Of a stretch of DNA of 34,841 nt, positions 25,452-34,430 are shown one piece after another (the first letter of the stretch is position 1; every line of letters starts with the position of its first letter). The notes below the pieces were generated by a model, which did no database searches, had not been told where the DNA came from, and worked only from the letters and a program-made list of their open reading frames with translations. The translations under genes and the position numbers were made by a program. This DNA is from Geofilum rubicundum JCM 15548 (GTDB taxonomy: Bacteria; Bacteroidota; Bacteroidia; Bacteroidales; Marinilabiliaceae), in assembly GCF_000974365.1 (NCBI RefSeq), contig NZ_BAZW01000044.1:1-34841 (forward strand), written 5' to 3'.

Positions 25452-26135
25452 TTAAAGAATCAAATACGCGTCCTCTAAAATGCCATCATCATCCAAATCG
25501 ATAAAAATATCCACCGGAGAAAGGTAGATCTCTTTTTTAAAGTCCTTATAAGCATCGCTCGCCGCCGATTCCTCCATGATAAAATAGGCCCAAAAGTACA
25601 GATAATTGCGGAATCCGGCCTGCATGACCATTTTATCGATTTCATGCTCAAATTTCTTCTTGCCTTTTTTGGAAAGATATTGCCATCCACGCTGCAGAAC
25701 GCCAAAAAAGCCCCGCGACTGGTAATCTTTTATATGCATCAACTCATGCATAATGAGTCCCACACGCGCCAGCTCCGGCACATCGTCATACAAAACGCCA
25801 TCAAATGCCTGATTGTTATTAACTTGTAAGAGATAGGTGCGATTCTCCCGCTTTTTGAAAATCAAAGAACCCAGAGTTGGACGAACCGTCATGGTCGTCC
25901 CCAGTTTCTTTTCCCGCACTTTTATGTTTTGGTGGTGCAAGTATGGCACATTCGCCACAACCACGTTGAACACGTCATGAAAGTGTTCAGGAATCAACCA
26001 TGAAGCAGGCAAAAAACCCTGCTGGACAACAGAGGGTTTAGCAACCTCTTCTCCAACGTTAGTGTTACCAGCATCAACCAGAGGAAATACCAACAACCAC
26101 CCTATCAACACCCAAAATCTTCTTTCTCTGCACAT
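25452..26135 (-). CDS. Exported HELMH metallopeptidase-like protein
   Basis: A 227-residue protein starting with a signal-like segment (RRFWVLIGWLLVFPLVDAG). The putative zinc site is HELMH in RVGLIMHELMHIKDYQSRG near residue 131, an HExxH motif in a helix followed by an acidic residue, as in many zinc peptidases. Downstream acidic positions (for example in KKFEHEIDKMVMQAG) could give the third ligand. A charged PVDIFIDLDDDGILEDAYLI tail ends the protein. I do not recognise a named family, and the catalytic role is inferred from HExxH alone. It sits 82 bases downstream of the ABC exporter gene on the same strand. Confidence 0.7.
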   Translation of the reverse strand: MCRERRFWVLIGWLLVFPLVDAGNTNVGEEVAKPSVVQQGFLPASWLIPEHFHDVFNVVVANVPYLHHQNIKVREKKLGTTMTVRPTLGSLIFKKRENRTYLLQVNNNQAFDGVLYDDVPELARVGLIMHELMHIKDYQSRGFFGVLQRGWQYLSKKGKKKFEHEIDKMVMQAGFRNYLYFWAYFIMEESAASDAYKDFKKEIYLSPVDIFIDLDDDGILEDAYLIL

Positions 26136-26217
26136 AGTAAACCGGATATGCTTACCTCTACGGAATTGCTTCCGCTAAGTTTCAATCCGGGGTACCCAGC
26201 CACCCCTTTTTTTAAAT

Positions 26218-28041
26218 TTAATCCCGCATTTGAAGGCTATGCAATTTATTGTAAACCCCGTCATGCTCAATAAGTTCTGCATGGGTACCTCTTTCCACTA
26301 TTTCCCCTTCATGAAAAACACAGATCATGTCCGCATTTCTGACGGTCGACAGTCGGTGCGCTATAACAATAGAGGTCCGGTTCACCATCAGATTTTCCAG
26401 TGCTTGCTGAACCAGCAATTCCGACTCGGTATCCAAGGCGGAAGTGGCCTCATCCAAAATCAAGATGGGTGGATTCTTTAAAACTGCCCGGGCAATGCTG
26501 ATGCGCTGGCGTTGCCCCCCCGAAAGTTTGCCGCCTCTGTCGCCAATCACCGTATCATAACCATTTTCAGATTCCATGATGAAATCATGCGCATTGGCTA
26601 CACGTGCGGCCGCTTCCACTTGTTCGGGCGTGGCTTCGTCCACCCCGAATATGATATTATTATAAATGGTGTCGTTAAACAGGATGGCATCCTGATTCAC
26701 ATTCCCCATCAAGTGCCGCAAATCATGAATTTTCAATTCACGAACATCGGTGCCATCTATTAAAATGTTTCCCTGCTGAATGTCATACAACCTGGGCAAC
26801 AAATCCACAAAGGTGGATTTGCCACTGCCCGACTGGCCCACCAGGGCCACCGTCGTTCCCTTCTTGATCTCGACACTCACATTCTTCAAAACCGGCCGGT
26901 CGTGATAAGCAAAGGTCACATGGCGGTATTCCACTTTGGAACGAAGCTCTGTGGCCGCTTTGGCATCCTTGATCTCTTTGATGCCATTATCTGCCTTAAG
27001 AATCATATCAATGCGCTCATAGGCCGCCAATCCTTTCTGGATACTGAAAAAGGCCTGCGAGAAGGCTTTGGAAGGATTAATGATTAAATAAAAAATGCCG
27101 ATGTAGGACAGAAAGGCTGCTGGTGCCAGACCGCTTTCCTGACTCAAAATGAGGGTACCTCCAAACCAGACCACCAAAACCACCACAATGGTACCCAGAA
27201 ATTCGCTGACGGGACTTGCCAGTTCGCGCCGGCGCATCAAGCGGTTCATGATGTCGCGGTAGCCCTCAATGTCATTTTTGAATCGGCCGTTCATCCGTTT
27301 CTCGGCATTAAAAGCCTTGATAATGCGAAGGCCGGATAAGGTTTCTTCCAGAACGCCCAGAATAACCCCCATCTTTTCCTGACCTTTTCTGGATTTCTTT
27401 TTGAGACTTCGGCCAATACGACCAATGATCAGTCCGGCCAATGGTAAAAGCACCAAAACAAACAAGGTCAGCTGCACGCTAAAAATCATCATGGTCACCA
27501 GGTAGACAATGATCATCACCGGATTTTTCAAAACCATGTCGAGCGAGGACATGATGGAGTTTTCCACTTCCTGCACATCACCGGTCGAACGGGAAATGAT
27601 ATCTCCCTTGCGCTCAGCACTAAAAAACCCCAGAGGCAACTGCAATATCTTGTCGTACAACAACTCCCTTAAATCCCTCACCACCCCGTTTCGCATGCCT
27701 ATACTGGTAAAAGAGGCCAAATAAGTGGCACCTGTCTTAAATAGGGTAGCCATCACCAAAAACAATCCCACAAACAGAAGAGAATAGCCCGGACCATAAG
27801 CCTGCTTAAAATAGGTGATGTAGTAATAGAGATTGTTCTTTAAAACATCAAAATCGGTGGAAAAGGCTTGTAAGGCATAGACCTCACTGCTCTGCATCAA
27901 AATGATTTCCAGCATGGGAATCATCATGGCAATGGAAAAAACGGCAAAGAGAGCCGCCAACAGATTAAAAACAAAATTCAAGGCCAGAAGATGCTTGTAG
28001 GGCTTGAGAAATCTCCAGGCTATTTTAAAGAATTCCTTCAT
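26218..28041 (-). CDS. ABC exporter, MsbA-like half transporter
   Basis: A 607-residue ABC half-transporter. Six membrane helices occupy roughly residues 20-325, starting with KHLLALNFVFNLLAALFAVF. The nucleotide-binding domain (about 345-600) has Walker A GQSGSGKST, a Q-loop at MGNVNQD, the signature LSGGQRQRISIAR, Walker B ILILDEATSALD and the switch His in VIAHRLSTV. It functions as a homodimer in the inner membrane. Size, fold and context are consistent with the lipid A/phospholipid flippase MsbA, but drug or peptide export is not excluded. It is downstream of purB by 44 bases, and so probably co-transcribed. Confidence 0.9.
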   Translation of the reverse strand: MKEFFKIAWRFLKPYKHLLALNFVFNLLAALFAVFSIAMMIPMLEIILMQSSEVYALQAFSTDFDVLKNNLYYYITYFKQAYGPGYSLLFVGLFLVMATLFKTGATYLASFTSIGMRNGVVRDLRELLYDKILQLPLGFFSAERKGDIISRSTGDVQEVENSIMSSLDMVLKNPVMIIVYLVTMMIFSVQLTLFVLVLLPLAGLIIGRIGRSLKKKSRKGQEKMGVILGVLEETLSGLRIIKAFNAEKRMNGRFKNDIEGYRDIMNRLMRRRELASPVSEFLGTIVVVLVVWFGGTLILSQESGLAPAAFLSYIGIFYLIINPSKAFSQAFFSIQKGLAAYERIDMILKADNGIKEIKDAKAATELRSKVEYRHVTFAYHDRPVLKNVSVEIKKGTTVALVGQSGSGKSTFVDLLPRLYDIQQGNILIDGTDVRELKIHDLRHLMGNVNQDAILFNDTIYNNIIFGVDEATPEQVEAAARVANAHDFIMESENGYDTVIGDRGGKLSGGQRQRISIARAVLKNPPILILDEATSALDTESELLVQQALENLMVNRTSIVIAHRLSTVRNADMICVFHEGEIVERGTHAELIEHDGVYNKLHSLQMRD

Positions 28042-28046
28042 GTCAA

Positions 28047-28074
28047 TAGATCAATAGGTTATTAGATCATTAGG
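28047..28074. repeat. Short AT-rich tandem repeat
   Basis: TAGATCAATAGG (28047-28058) and TAGATCATTAGG (28063-28074) are near-identical 12-base words separated by 4 bases in the purB-ABC gap. Similar words occur at 11655-11710. Confidence 0.5.
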
Positions 28075-28085
28075 TACGCGAAGTA

Positions 28086-29441
28086 TTAATATAAATCAAC
28101 GCCTGTATAACTCTGTGGCGACAAACCGCGCAACTCGGCCTTCACGCTTTCAGCGACATCCAGCGTTTCCACAAACTCAGCGATCGCTTCTCCGTTGATG
28201 ACCGTATTGGTCCTTGTCAGCTCTTTCAAAGCCTCATAGGGATTGGGATAACCTTCCCGGCGCAAAATGGTTTGAATACCTTCGGCCACTACCGCCCAGT
28301 TACTTTCCAGGTCGGCATCAATCGACTTCTGATTGAGCAACAATTTGCTGAATCCCTTTTGCAGGGATTTAATGGCCAATACCGTATGTGCCAAAGGAAC
28401 GCCCAGATTTCGCAATACCGTACTGTCGGTGAGGTCGCGTTGCAGACGCGACACCGGCAATTTCGAAGAAAGGTGCTCAAACAAAGCATTGGCAATGCCC
28501 AGGTTACCCTCTGCATTTTCAAAATCTATGGGGTTGACTTTATGAGGCATGGCGCTGGAACCGACTTCCCCTTTTTTAATTTTCTGCTTAAAGTATTCCA
28601 TCATGATGTAAGTCCACATATCGCGACTCAGGTCAATCATAATGGTATTAATACGCTTGAAATTATCAAAAATAGCCGCCAGATTGTCATAGTTACTGAT
28701 CTGCGTGGTCAATTGCTCCCGGTCCAATTTCAGGGAATCATTTAAAAAACGATTGCCAAAGGCCACCCAGTCAATTTCAGGATAAGCCACATGGTGGGCA
28801 TTGAAATTACCGGTAGCTCCGCCAAACTTGGCCGAGCAAGATACGCTTTTAAGCAGGGCCAATTGGGTATTCAGACGATGGACAAAGACCTTTATTTCCT
28901 TTCCCAAACGCGTGGGAGATGCCGGCTGTCCATGGGTTTTTGCCAGCATGGCGATGTCTTTCCATGACGCAGCCATACGGTCCAAATCATCGATGAGCTC
29001 TTCCAGCAGCGGGTAGTAAATATCGTGAACGGCATCGCGAAGGGATGCCGGTACGGCCGTATTATTAATATCCTGAGAGGTCAAACCAAAATGAATGAAC
29101 TCCTTGTATGCCTGGAGGCCCAAAGCATCAAATTTTTCCTTAATGAAATATTCAACCGCTTTAACATCATGATTGGTGACCGCCTCAATGCTCTTCACTT
29201 TTTCTGCATCTTCCAATTGAAAGCCCTTATGAATCTCACGTAATTCAGAAAATTTGGCCGGGTCAAGCCCCTTCAGCTGCGGTAAAGGCAGTTCACACAA
29301 AGCAATAAAGTATTCAATTTCCACCATTACACGGTAACGGATCAAAGCATATTCTGAAAAATAAAGGGCTAATCCATCCACTTTGTTACGGTAACGTCCA
29401 TCAATGGGAGAAATAGCGGTCAATAACTGAATGTCGAGCAT
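28086..29441 (-). CDS. purB: Adenylosuccinate lyase
   Basis: A 451-residue fumarase/aspartase-superfamily lyase. It carries the family signature GSSAMPHKVNPIDFENAEGN in the C-terminal half, SPIDGRYRNKVDGLALYFSE at the N-terminus and KTHGQPASPTRLGKEI, where the His is the active-site acid. The enzyme cleaves SAICAR to AICAR and adenylosuccinate to AMP plus fumarate. The ATG at 29441 (MLDIQLLTAI) is preferred to an upstream ATG at 29525: the longer version adds 28 unrelated residues and overlaps a promoter box at 29467-29474. The length matches E. coli-type PurB (456). Confidence 0.96.
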   Translation of the reverse strand: MLDIQLLTAISPIDGRYRNKVDGLALYFSEYALIRYRVMVEIEYFIALCELPLPQLKGLDPAKFSELREIHKGFQLEDAEKVKSIEAVTNHDVKAVEYFIKEKFDALGLQAYKEFIHFGLTSQDINNTAVPASLRDAVHDIYYPLLEELIDDLDRMAASWKDIAMLAKTHGQPASPTRLGKEIKVFVHRLNTQLALLKSVSCSAKFGGATGNFNAHHVAYPEIDWVAFGNRFLNDSLKLDREQLTTQISNYDNLAAIFDNFKRINTIMIDLSRDMWTYIMMEYFKQKIKKGEVGSSAMPHKVNPIDFENAEGNLGIANALFEHLSSKLPVSRLQRDLTDSTVLRNLGVPLAHTVLAIKSLQKGFSKLLLNQKSIDADLESNWAVVAEGIQTILRREGYPNPYEALKELTRTNTVINGEAIAEFVETLDVAESVKAELRGLSPQSYTGVDLY

Positions 29442-29466
29442 GATTTTATAGTTTTTAAAGAAAACG

Positions 29467-29474
29467 CAAAGATA
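29467..29474 (-). promoter_or_regulatory. Bacteroidota -7 box upstream of purB
   Basis: TATCTTTG on the - strand matches TAnnTTTG and lies 25 bases before the purB ATG. Another TATCTTTG occurs at 29523-29530. No good -33 box is seen. Confidence 0.5.
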
Positions 29475-29537
29475 ACAAATTTGCATGGAAATTGGGTTGG
29501 ATAATCGCGAAGTGTAAGGAATCAAAGATAAAATGAC

Positions 29538-29545
29538 TATTTTTG
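29538..29545 (+). promoter_or_regulatory. Bacteroidota -7 box upstream of the NfeD gene
   Basis: TATTTTTG matches TAnnTTTG and stands 18 bases before the ATG at 29564. It also overlaps a TTG at 29543, which therefore is unlikely to be the start codon. Confidence 0.55.
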
Positions 29546-29563
29546 ATTAAAAATCAGACGCTC

Positions 29564-30976
29564 ATGAAATGGATAAGAACCCTCGTATTAATGCTATTGA
29601 CGCTATCAGGCGTCAATGCTCAGGAAACGGCCGACCATACAACACCTGTTGTATACCGCCTGCCCATTTTCAGCAACATCAACAGTACCACCTGGGTGCA
29701 CATGCAAAGTGCCTTTAAAGAAGCCAAAGCGCTCAATGCCGATGCCATTATTCTGCACCTGAACACCTATGGCGGTGAGGTGGTGTTTGCAGATTCTATG
29801 CGAACCAAAGTATTGAACAGCGATATCCCGGTTTATGTATTCATTGATAATAATGCGGCCAGTGCAGGTGCCTTGATTTCTATTGCGGCCAAAAAAATAT
29901 TCATGCGCCCGGGAGCCAACATTGGCGCAGCAACGGTGGTGAATCAAACCGGTGAGGAGATGCCCGACAAGTACCAGTCGTACATGCGCTCCACCATCAG
30001 GGCCACAGCGGAAGCTCAGGGGAAAGACACCATCATTGCCGGAAACGACACCATCGTTAAATGGATTCGGGATCCGAGAATTGCGGAGGCCATGGTGGAT
30101 GACCGCATCATTATTCCCGGCGTTATTGATTCCGGCCAGGTACTGACTTTTACCACGCTGGAGGCCATTGAAAATGGTTACTGCGACGGCATTGCCGAAA
30201 ACATTGCTGAGGTTCAGGAATTCATAGGACTGGAAAATGCCGAATTGGTTTCCTTCCAGGCATCCTTCTACGATGGCATAAAGGGCTTTCTGACCAGTCC
30301 CATTTTAAGTGGCATCCTTATTCTGATCATTATAGGTGGCATCTATTTTGAAATGCAATCACCAGGAATTGGCTTCCCCATACTCGCTTCTTTGATTGCG
30401 GCCATTCTTTATTTTGCCCCTCTTTACATTGACGGACTGGCGGCCAATTGGGAAATCATAATTTTCGTAATAGGTATCGCACTTATTGCGGCAGAAGTCT
30501 TCATTATTCCGGGCTTTGGTATTGCCGGCATCAGTGGGGTCATATTAACGGTTACCGGACTCACTTTGAGTCTTCTGGATAATGTGGTTTTTGATTTCCA
30601 GGGGGTGGACACCAGCGATTTCATGCAAGCTCTGCTGGTCGTGATGGGCGGCTTGTTTGGTGGCGTTATAATTACCATCTACCTCAGTTATAAACTAATA
30701 GGCAGTTCCACAGGCCCCCTTTCCAGATTGTCCCTGAATACCTCACAGGACCTCGACAAAGGGTACTTGAGTGTGGATGTGGCCACCAAAACCATGGTGG
30801 GTAAAAGTGGTATTTCTGCCACCGTTCTGAGGCCTTCGGGAAGGGTCATCGTGGAAGATGAGATCTATGATGCCCGTGCACTGGAAGGCTACATTGAAAA
30901 AGATGAACCCGTTAAAGTAATCAGCTATAGTTCGGGCCAATTAAATGTACGTAAAATAAAAAAAGAAACAACCTAA
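29564..30976 (+). CDS. NfeD-family membrane serine protease (ClpP class)
   Basis: A 470-residue protein with a signal peptide (TLVLMLLTLSGVNAQ), a periplasmic ClpP/SppA-fold protease domain (about 25-220), four to five membrane helices (about 240-370) and a C-terminal NfeD OB-fold domain (about 400-465, GKSGISATVLRPSGRVIVED). The catalytic Ser is in NNAASAGALISI; the following Lys candidate is in MPDKYQSYMRS, as in Ser-Lys NfeD1b proteases. Homologues are usually paired with a stomatin/SPFH protein; none is seen in this window. ATG 29564 is preferred to the in-frame TTG at 29543, because the TTG overlaps a promoter box and adds residues before the signal. Confidence 0.9.
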   Translation: MKWIRTLVLMLLTLSGVNAQETADHTTPVVYRLPIFSNINSTTWVHMQSAFKEAKALNADAIILHLNTYGGEVVFADSMRTKVLNSDIPVYVFIDNNAASAGALISIAAKKIFMRPGANIGAATVVNQTGEEMPDKYQSYMRSTIRATAEAQGKDTIIAGNDTIVKWIRDPRIAEAMVDDRIIIPGVIDSGQVLTFTTLEAIENGYCDGIAENIAEVQEFIGLENAELVSFQASFYDGIKGFLTSPILSGILILIIIGGIYFEMQSPGIGFPILASLIAAILYFAPLYIDGLAANWEIIIFVIGIALIAAEVFIIPGFGIAGISGVILTVTGLTLSLLDNVVFDFQGVDTSDFMQALLVVMGGLFGGVIITIYLSYKLIGSSTGPLSRLSLNTSQDLDKGYLSVDVATKTMVGKSGISATVLRPSGRVIVEDEIYDARALEGYIEKDEPVKVISYSSGQLNVRKIKKETT

Positions 30977-31170
30977 CATTCTGATAAAGAACACATATAC
31001 CATCCATCTATAGGCGATAAGATTTTTTTTAACCATTAATTAATATTGAGGTTGGCATTTTTTGGAAAAAAGAACGAAATTTGTTTGGAAACCGATGGGG
31101 GAAATCTATTTTTTTGTAATTTTCGCCCGTGTAAGTCATTCAATTTTTAACTTATTTAAAGTAACAGAAA

Positions 31171-31389
31171 ATGAAAGGAAAGAAGCTTCCCAACAAGAAT
31201 TCCGGAATCTTCCAGAATGAAGAAGCCTTAAGCAAGCCGGGGGTAAAGCTAATGAAACAAAAACGTTCCAGAAAGCCATCGATTTACGATGAAATGGACG
31301 AATACGATGATTTCGATTATCGTTCGGATGACGATGTGAATAATCTCTACGATGATGACACCATCGATAACGATGAAGATTATTATTAG
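31171..31389 (+). CDS. Small protein with basic head and acidic tail
   Basis: A 72-residue protein: basic N-terminal half (KGKKLPNKN and KLMKQKRSRKP) and a very acidic Asp/Tyr-rich tail (DEYDDFDYRSDDDVNNLYDD). It has no signal or membrane segment and no recognised family. The ATG at 31171 follows an AT-rich leader, and a good terminator follows at 31416, so it looks like a real monocistronic gene. The charge pattern resembles chaperone-like or ribosome-associated small proteins, but that is only an impression. Confidence 0.6.
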   Translation: MKGKKLPNKNSGIFQNEEALSKPGVKLMKQKRSRKPSIYDEMDEYDDFDYRSDDDVNNLYDDDTIDNDEDYY

Positions 31390-31415
31390 AAAGAAAAAGA
31401 ACTTTAAAAAAATCA

Positions 31416-31449
31416 GGGGCGTTGAAACAAGGTTTTAACGCCCCTTTAT
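31416..31449 (+). terminator. Intrinsic terminator of the small acidic protein gene
   Basis: GGGGCGTT (31416-31423) pairs with AACGCCCC (31437-31444), extended inwards by G-T, A-T and C-G pairs, followed by TTTATA. It lies 27 bases after the stop. Confidence 0.85.
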
Positions 31450-31530
31450 ATGCCACTCAAAACAGCTCATTAACCAAGGGCATTAACAAACGTTTAACAA
31501 GAAAACATCCATTTTTAATCATTTTTTTTC

Positions 31531-31538
31531 TATTTTTG
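31531..31538 (+). promoter_or_regulatory. Bacteroidota -7 box directly before a start codon
   Basis: TATTTTTG matches TAnnTTTG and ends only 4 bases before the ATG at 31543. If used, transcription would begin at or next to the start codon, giving a leaderless mRNA. Confidence 0.45.
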
Positions 31539-31542
31539 TTCT

Positions 31543-32028
31543 ATGCAAAGCAAAGCAAACACCCTGTTATCTCTATTGGTGCTGGTATTTTTCATACCGG
31601 CTACTTTGGGTTTTGCTTTGATTGACCACCACTGTTCCGGTTGTCAGTCGCACGATAAAGAAACGGTTATTCTTTTGGGTGCGCACAACCACGATGATGC
31701 CACTTGCTTTTGCACCGAATCAGGCACTTCTGAAGAAGCACCGAGTTGTGACCACCACGCGGGAGACTGCCACAACGAGCATGCACCGTTGAAACACAAC
31801 CATGATTGTATGGTTGAGCTAAAAAAACTGGAAGCGCCCTTTACACCGGTTTCCTTCGACGACTGGTTACCCATGCCGTTGGAAATAACCTTTGCCAACC
31901 TCTTCTTTGCACAGGATCAAATAGCATCTGAATCTTTTTCAGCCAACTCCTCCTTTCTGGCCTATTCTCCGCCAAGGATTTTAACAGGATACGAACGTCT
32001 TATCAGGAACGAAGTTTTCAGATTGTGA
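31543..32028 (+). CDS. Exported Cys/His-rich protein, probable metal binder
   Basis: A 161-residue protein with a signal peptide or anchor (TLLSLLVLVFFIPATLGFA). The next ~70 residues are extremely rich in Cys and His: DHHCSGCQSHD, GAHNHDD, CFCTESG, CDHHAGDCHNEHAP, KHNHDCMV. That makes roughly eight Cys and twelve or so His, with CxxC and CxC pairs, suited to bind soft or borderline metal ions such as Cu+ or Zn2+. The C-terminal part has few such residues. It stands 161 bases upstream of the TonB receptor gene and before an HMA-domain gene, which supports a metal role. I do not recognise a named family; the metal is not determinable from sequence. Confidence 0.7.
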   Translation: MQSKANTLLSLLVLVFFIPATLGFALIDHHCSGCQSHDKETVILLGAHNHDDATCFCTESGTSEEAPSCDHHAGDCHNEHAPLKHNHDCMVELKKLEAPFTPVSFDDWLPMPLEITFANLFFAQDQIASESFSANSSFLAYSPPRILTGYERLIRNEVFRL

Positions 32029-32100
32029 TGTCTCTTTTTGATGAATGACGTAGACCCCTATTGGCATTCAAGCAAACATTGATATCCAATTTCTGTCAGA

Positions 32101-32163
32101 CATGAAACAAGACACAAGCGCTCTGTGTCACCAATGAAGGCGCTTGCCAGGTCGCGTTTCATG
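32101..32163 (+). promoter_or_regulatory. Structured leader upstream of the TonB receptor gene
   Basis: CATGAAAC (32101-32108) and GTTTCATG (32156-32163) close a 63-base element ending 26 bases before the receptor ATG. Inside, GACACA/TGTGTC (32111-32116 and 32124-32129) and AAGCGC/GCGCTT (32116-32121 and 32140-32145) are mutually exclusive stems. No known riboswitch core is recognised. Confidence 0.4.
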
Positions 32164-32189
32164 CAACAAATGAAAACTTCCATTGCCAC

Positions 32190-34430
32190 ATGAAAAGCAT
32201 GATCATTCTATCACTGATACTTTTAATTCCCGGTGTTTTGTCGGCTCAATCCAAAGTAAGCGGACAGGTTTTCGAGTATCAACACAATAAAAAAGAGCCC
32301 ATTATCGGCGCCAATGTGTATTGGGCCGAAACCAGCATTGGGGCATCCACCAATGAAGAAGGAAAATTTCATCTGCCCTGGCAGGATGGCCCATCGAAAC
32401 TGGTGGTCAGCTTTGTCGGTTACACACCCGACACCCTGCTCGTCAGCAAGCCGGACCAAAGTCTGCAAATCAACCTTTTACAGGATGAGCAACTGGACGA
32501 AGTAACCGTGGCTGCCCGTCAGGCAGGTACGCATATTTCCCGACTCAATCCCATCACCAGCATGGAAATCACCTCTGCCGAACTGTGCAAAGCAGCTTGT
32601 TGCAGTCTGGCCGAGAGCTTCGAGACCAACGCCTCCGTTGATGTATCCTACACCGATGCCGCCACAGGTGCCAAGCAAATTCAGCTCCTGGGCCTTTCGG
32701 GCACCTATGTGCAGATGCTCTCGGAGAACCTGCCGACCAGTCGCGGTTTAGGGGCGACTTACGGGTTGGATTTTGTACCGGGTCCCTGGATGGAGTCCAT
32801 CCAGGTTTCCAAGGGTTCGGCCTCTGTCAGCAACGGCTATGAGTCGTTAACGGGACAAATAAACGTTGAATATAAAAAGCCGGCTACCTCTGAAACCCTT
32901 TTTGTCAACGGCTTTACCAGTTCAAGCGGTCGCTTCGAGAGCAATGTCAATACGGGTTTCGACGTGGGAGAGAAATGGAAGACCGCGCTTTTGGCGCACG
33001 CATCGACCGATTCCCGCGAGAACGACCACAACGGCGATGGCTTTTTGGATGAACCGCTGACCAGGCGCTATATTTTCATGAACCGCTGGGAGTCGCCAAT
33101 CACCAACCATTTAACCACCCAATTCGGGCTCAAAGTTCTGGATGAAGAACGCACCGGGGGCCAGGCGACTTATAACCGGTCCATTGATCCCATGGATCAG
33201 GAGGCCTATGGCATCCTGATTGACTCCCGCAATTTGGAGGCCTTTTTCAAAGCCGGCTACACTTTTCCGGGGGATGGGGACAAAAGCGTGGCTTTCATCT
33301 CCAATTATACTTTTCATGATCAGGCATCGGTTTATGGACATCGATTTTACGATGCCACCCAAAACTATTTGGCAGGGAACCTTATTCTGGCCTCGCATTT
33401 CGGACAACCGGAGCGTCATAAATATACCACAGGCCTCAGCTATTTGTACGACGATCTGAGGGAGGACCTGTCGGGCGACCTCACAAATATAATGGCAACA
33501 GATGGCAGTCGCACAGAGCACGTAACGGGGGCCTACTTCCAATACACCTATACCCTGCCCGACAAACTAACGGTATTGACTGGCCTGAGGGGTGATTACC
33601 ACAACTTATACGACTTCTTTATCACTCCCCGGATGCATGTCCGCTATACTCCCAACGAGCACATCGTTGTTCGCGCCTCAGCAGGTAAGGGCTACCGTAC
33701 CCCAAACACACTGGCAGAGAACAATGCTTTTCTGGCCTCGTCCCGGCACATCTTTATAGATGACCAAGTGGATATGGAAGAAGGATGGAATTATGGTTTA
33801 AATGTTACCAACTACATCCATTTCGGCTTACGTGAGTTAACGCTCAATGTGGAGTACTATCGGACCTCCTTCAAAAACCAGTTGGTCATAGACCTGGATC
33901 AGGATGCCCGTGAGGTCCATTTTTATAATTTGACGGGCGCCTCCTTTTCGAATGTGCTGCAGGCGGAGGCTTCCATGGAGGTAGTGCGTGGTCTGGACAT
34001 AGTAGCTGCCTGGCGTCTGAACGATGTGCAGCTAACCACCAACGATGTGTTGCAACAAAAAGCATTGCAGAGTAAATATCGGGGATTGCTGAATTTTTCG
34101 TATGCTACTCCCCTGCCCCGCTGGCAGTTTGATTTCACCACGCAGTTCAGCGGTCCGGGACGCATTCCCTCCACGGAAGGAAATCCGGTGGCTTTGCAAA
34201 GGCCGGCGGACTTTTCTGCTTTTCAGATATACAACACACAAATCACCCGCTACTTCAAAAACTGGGATTTTTATGCAGGGATTGAGAACATAGGTGATTT
34301 TACCCAACATGCGCCGATTATTGATGCAGAAAACCCCTTTGGGGAACATTTCGACAGCTCCTTAATCTGGGGCCCAATGAAGGGACGCAAATTTTATTTC
34401 GGCTTCCGGTTTAGTATTGATCGTGTATAG
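32190..34430 (+). CDS. TonB-dependent outer-membrane receptor, probable metal transport
   Basis: A 746-residue receptor. After the signal (ending VLSAQ), residues about 22-100 form a carboxypeptidase-regulatory-like domain (VSGQVFEYQHNKKEPIIGANVY, then EGKFHLPW and LVVSFVGYTPDTLLV). The plug follows (about 115-230), with IQVSKGSASVSNGYESLTGQ and GQINVEYKKP, and then a 22-strand barrel ending in the aromatic C-terminus KFYFGFRFSIDRV. The plug contains Cys133, Cys137 and Cys138 (ELCKAACCSLAESFETN), an unusual Cys-Cys set. Plugs of this sort (ESFETN...SVDVSYTDAATGAKQI) often neighbour metal-binding proteins. It should import a large or metal ligand using TonB energy. The neighbours (Cys/His-rich and HMA proteins) point to a metal. 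Confidence 0.9.
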   Translation: MKSMIILSLILLIPGVLSAQSKVSGQVFEYQHNKKEPIIGANVYWAETSIGASTNEEGKFHLPWQDGPSKLVVSFVGYTPDTLLVSKPDQSLQINLLQDEQLDEVTVAARQAGTHISRLNPITSMEITSAELCKAACCSLAESFETNASVDVSYTDAATGAKQIQLLGLSGTYVQMLSENLPTSRGLGATYGLDFVPGPWMESIQVSKGSASVSNGYESLTGQINVEYKKPATSETLFVNGFTSSSGRFESNVNTGFDVGEKWKTALLAHASTDSRENDHNGDGFLDEPLTRRYIFMNRWESPITNHLTTQFGLKVLDEERTGGQATYNRSIDPMDQEAYGILIDSRNLEAFFKAGYTFPGDGDKSVAFISNYTFHDQASVYGHRFYDATQNYLAGNLILASHFGQPERHKYTTGLSYLYDDLREDLSGDLTNIMATDGSRTEHVTGAYFQYTYTLPDKLTVLTGLRGDYHNLYDFFITPRMHVRYTPNEHIVVRASAGKGYRTPNTLAENNAFLASSRHIFIDDQVDMEEGWNYGLNVTNYIHFGLRELTLNVEYYRTSFKNQLVIDLDQDAREVHFYNLTGASFSNVLQAEASMEVVRGLDIVAAWRLNDVQLTTNDVLQQKALQSKYRGLLNFSYATPLPRWQFDFTTQFSGPGRIPSTEGNPVALQRPADFSAFQIYNTQITRYFKNWDFYAGIENIGDFTQHAPIIDAENPFGEHFDSSLIWGPMKGRKFYFGFRFSIDRV

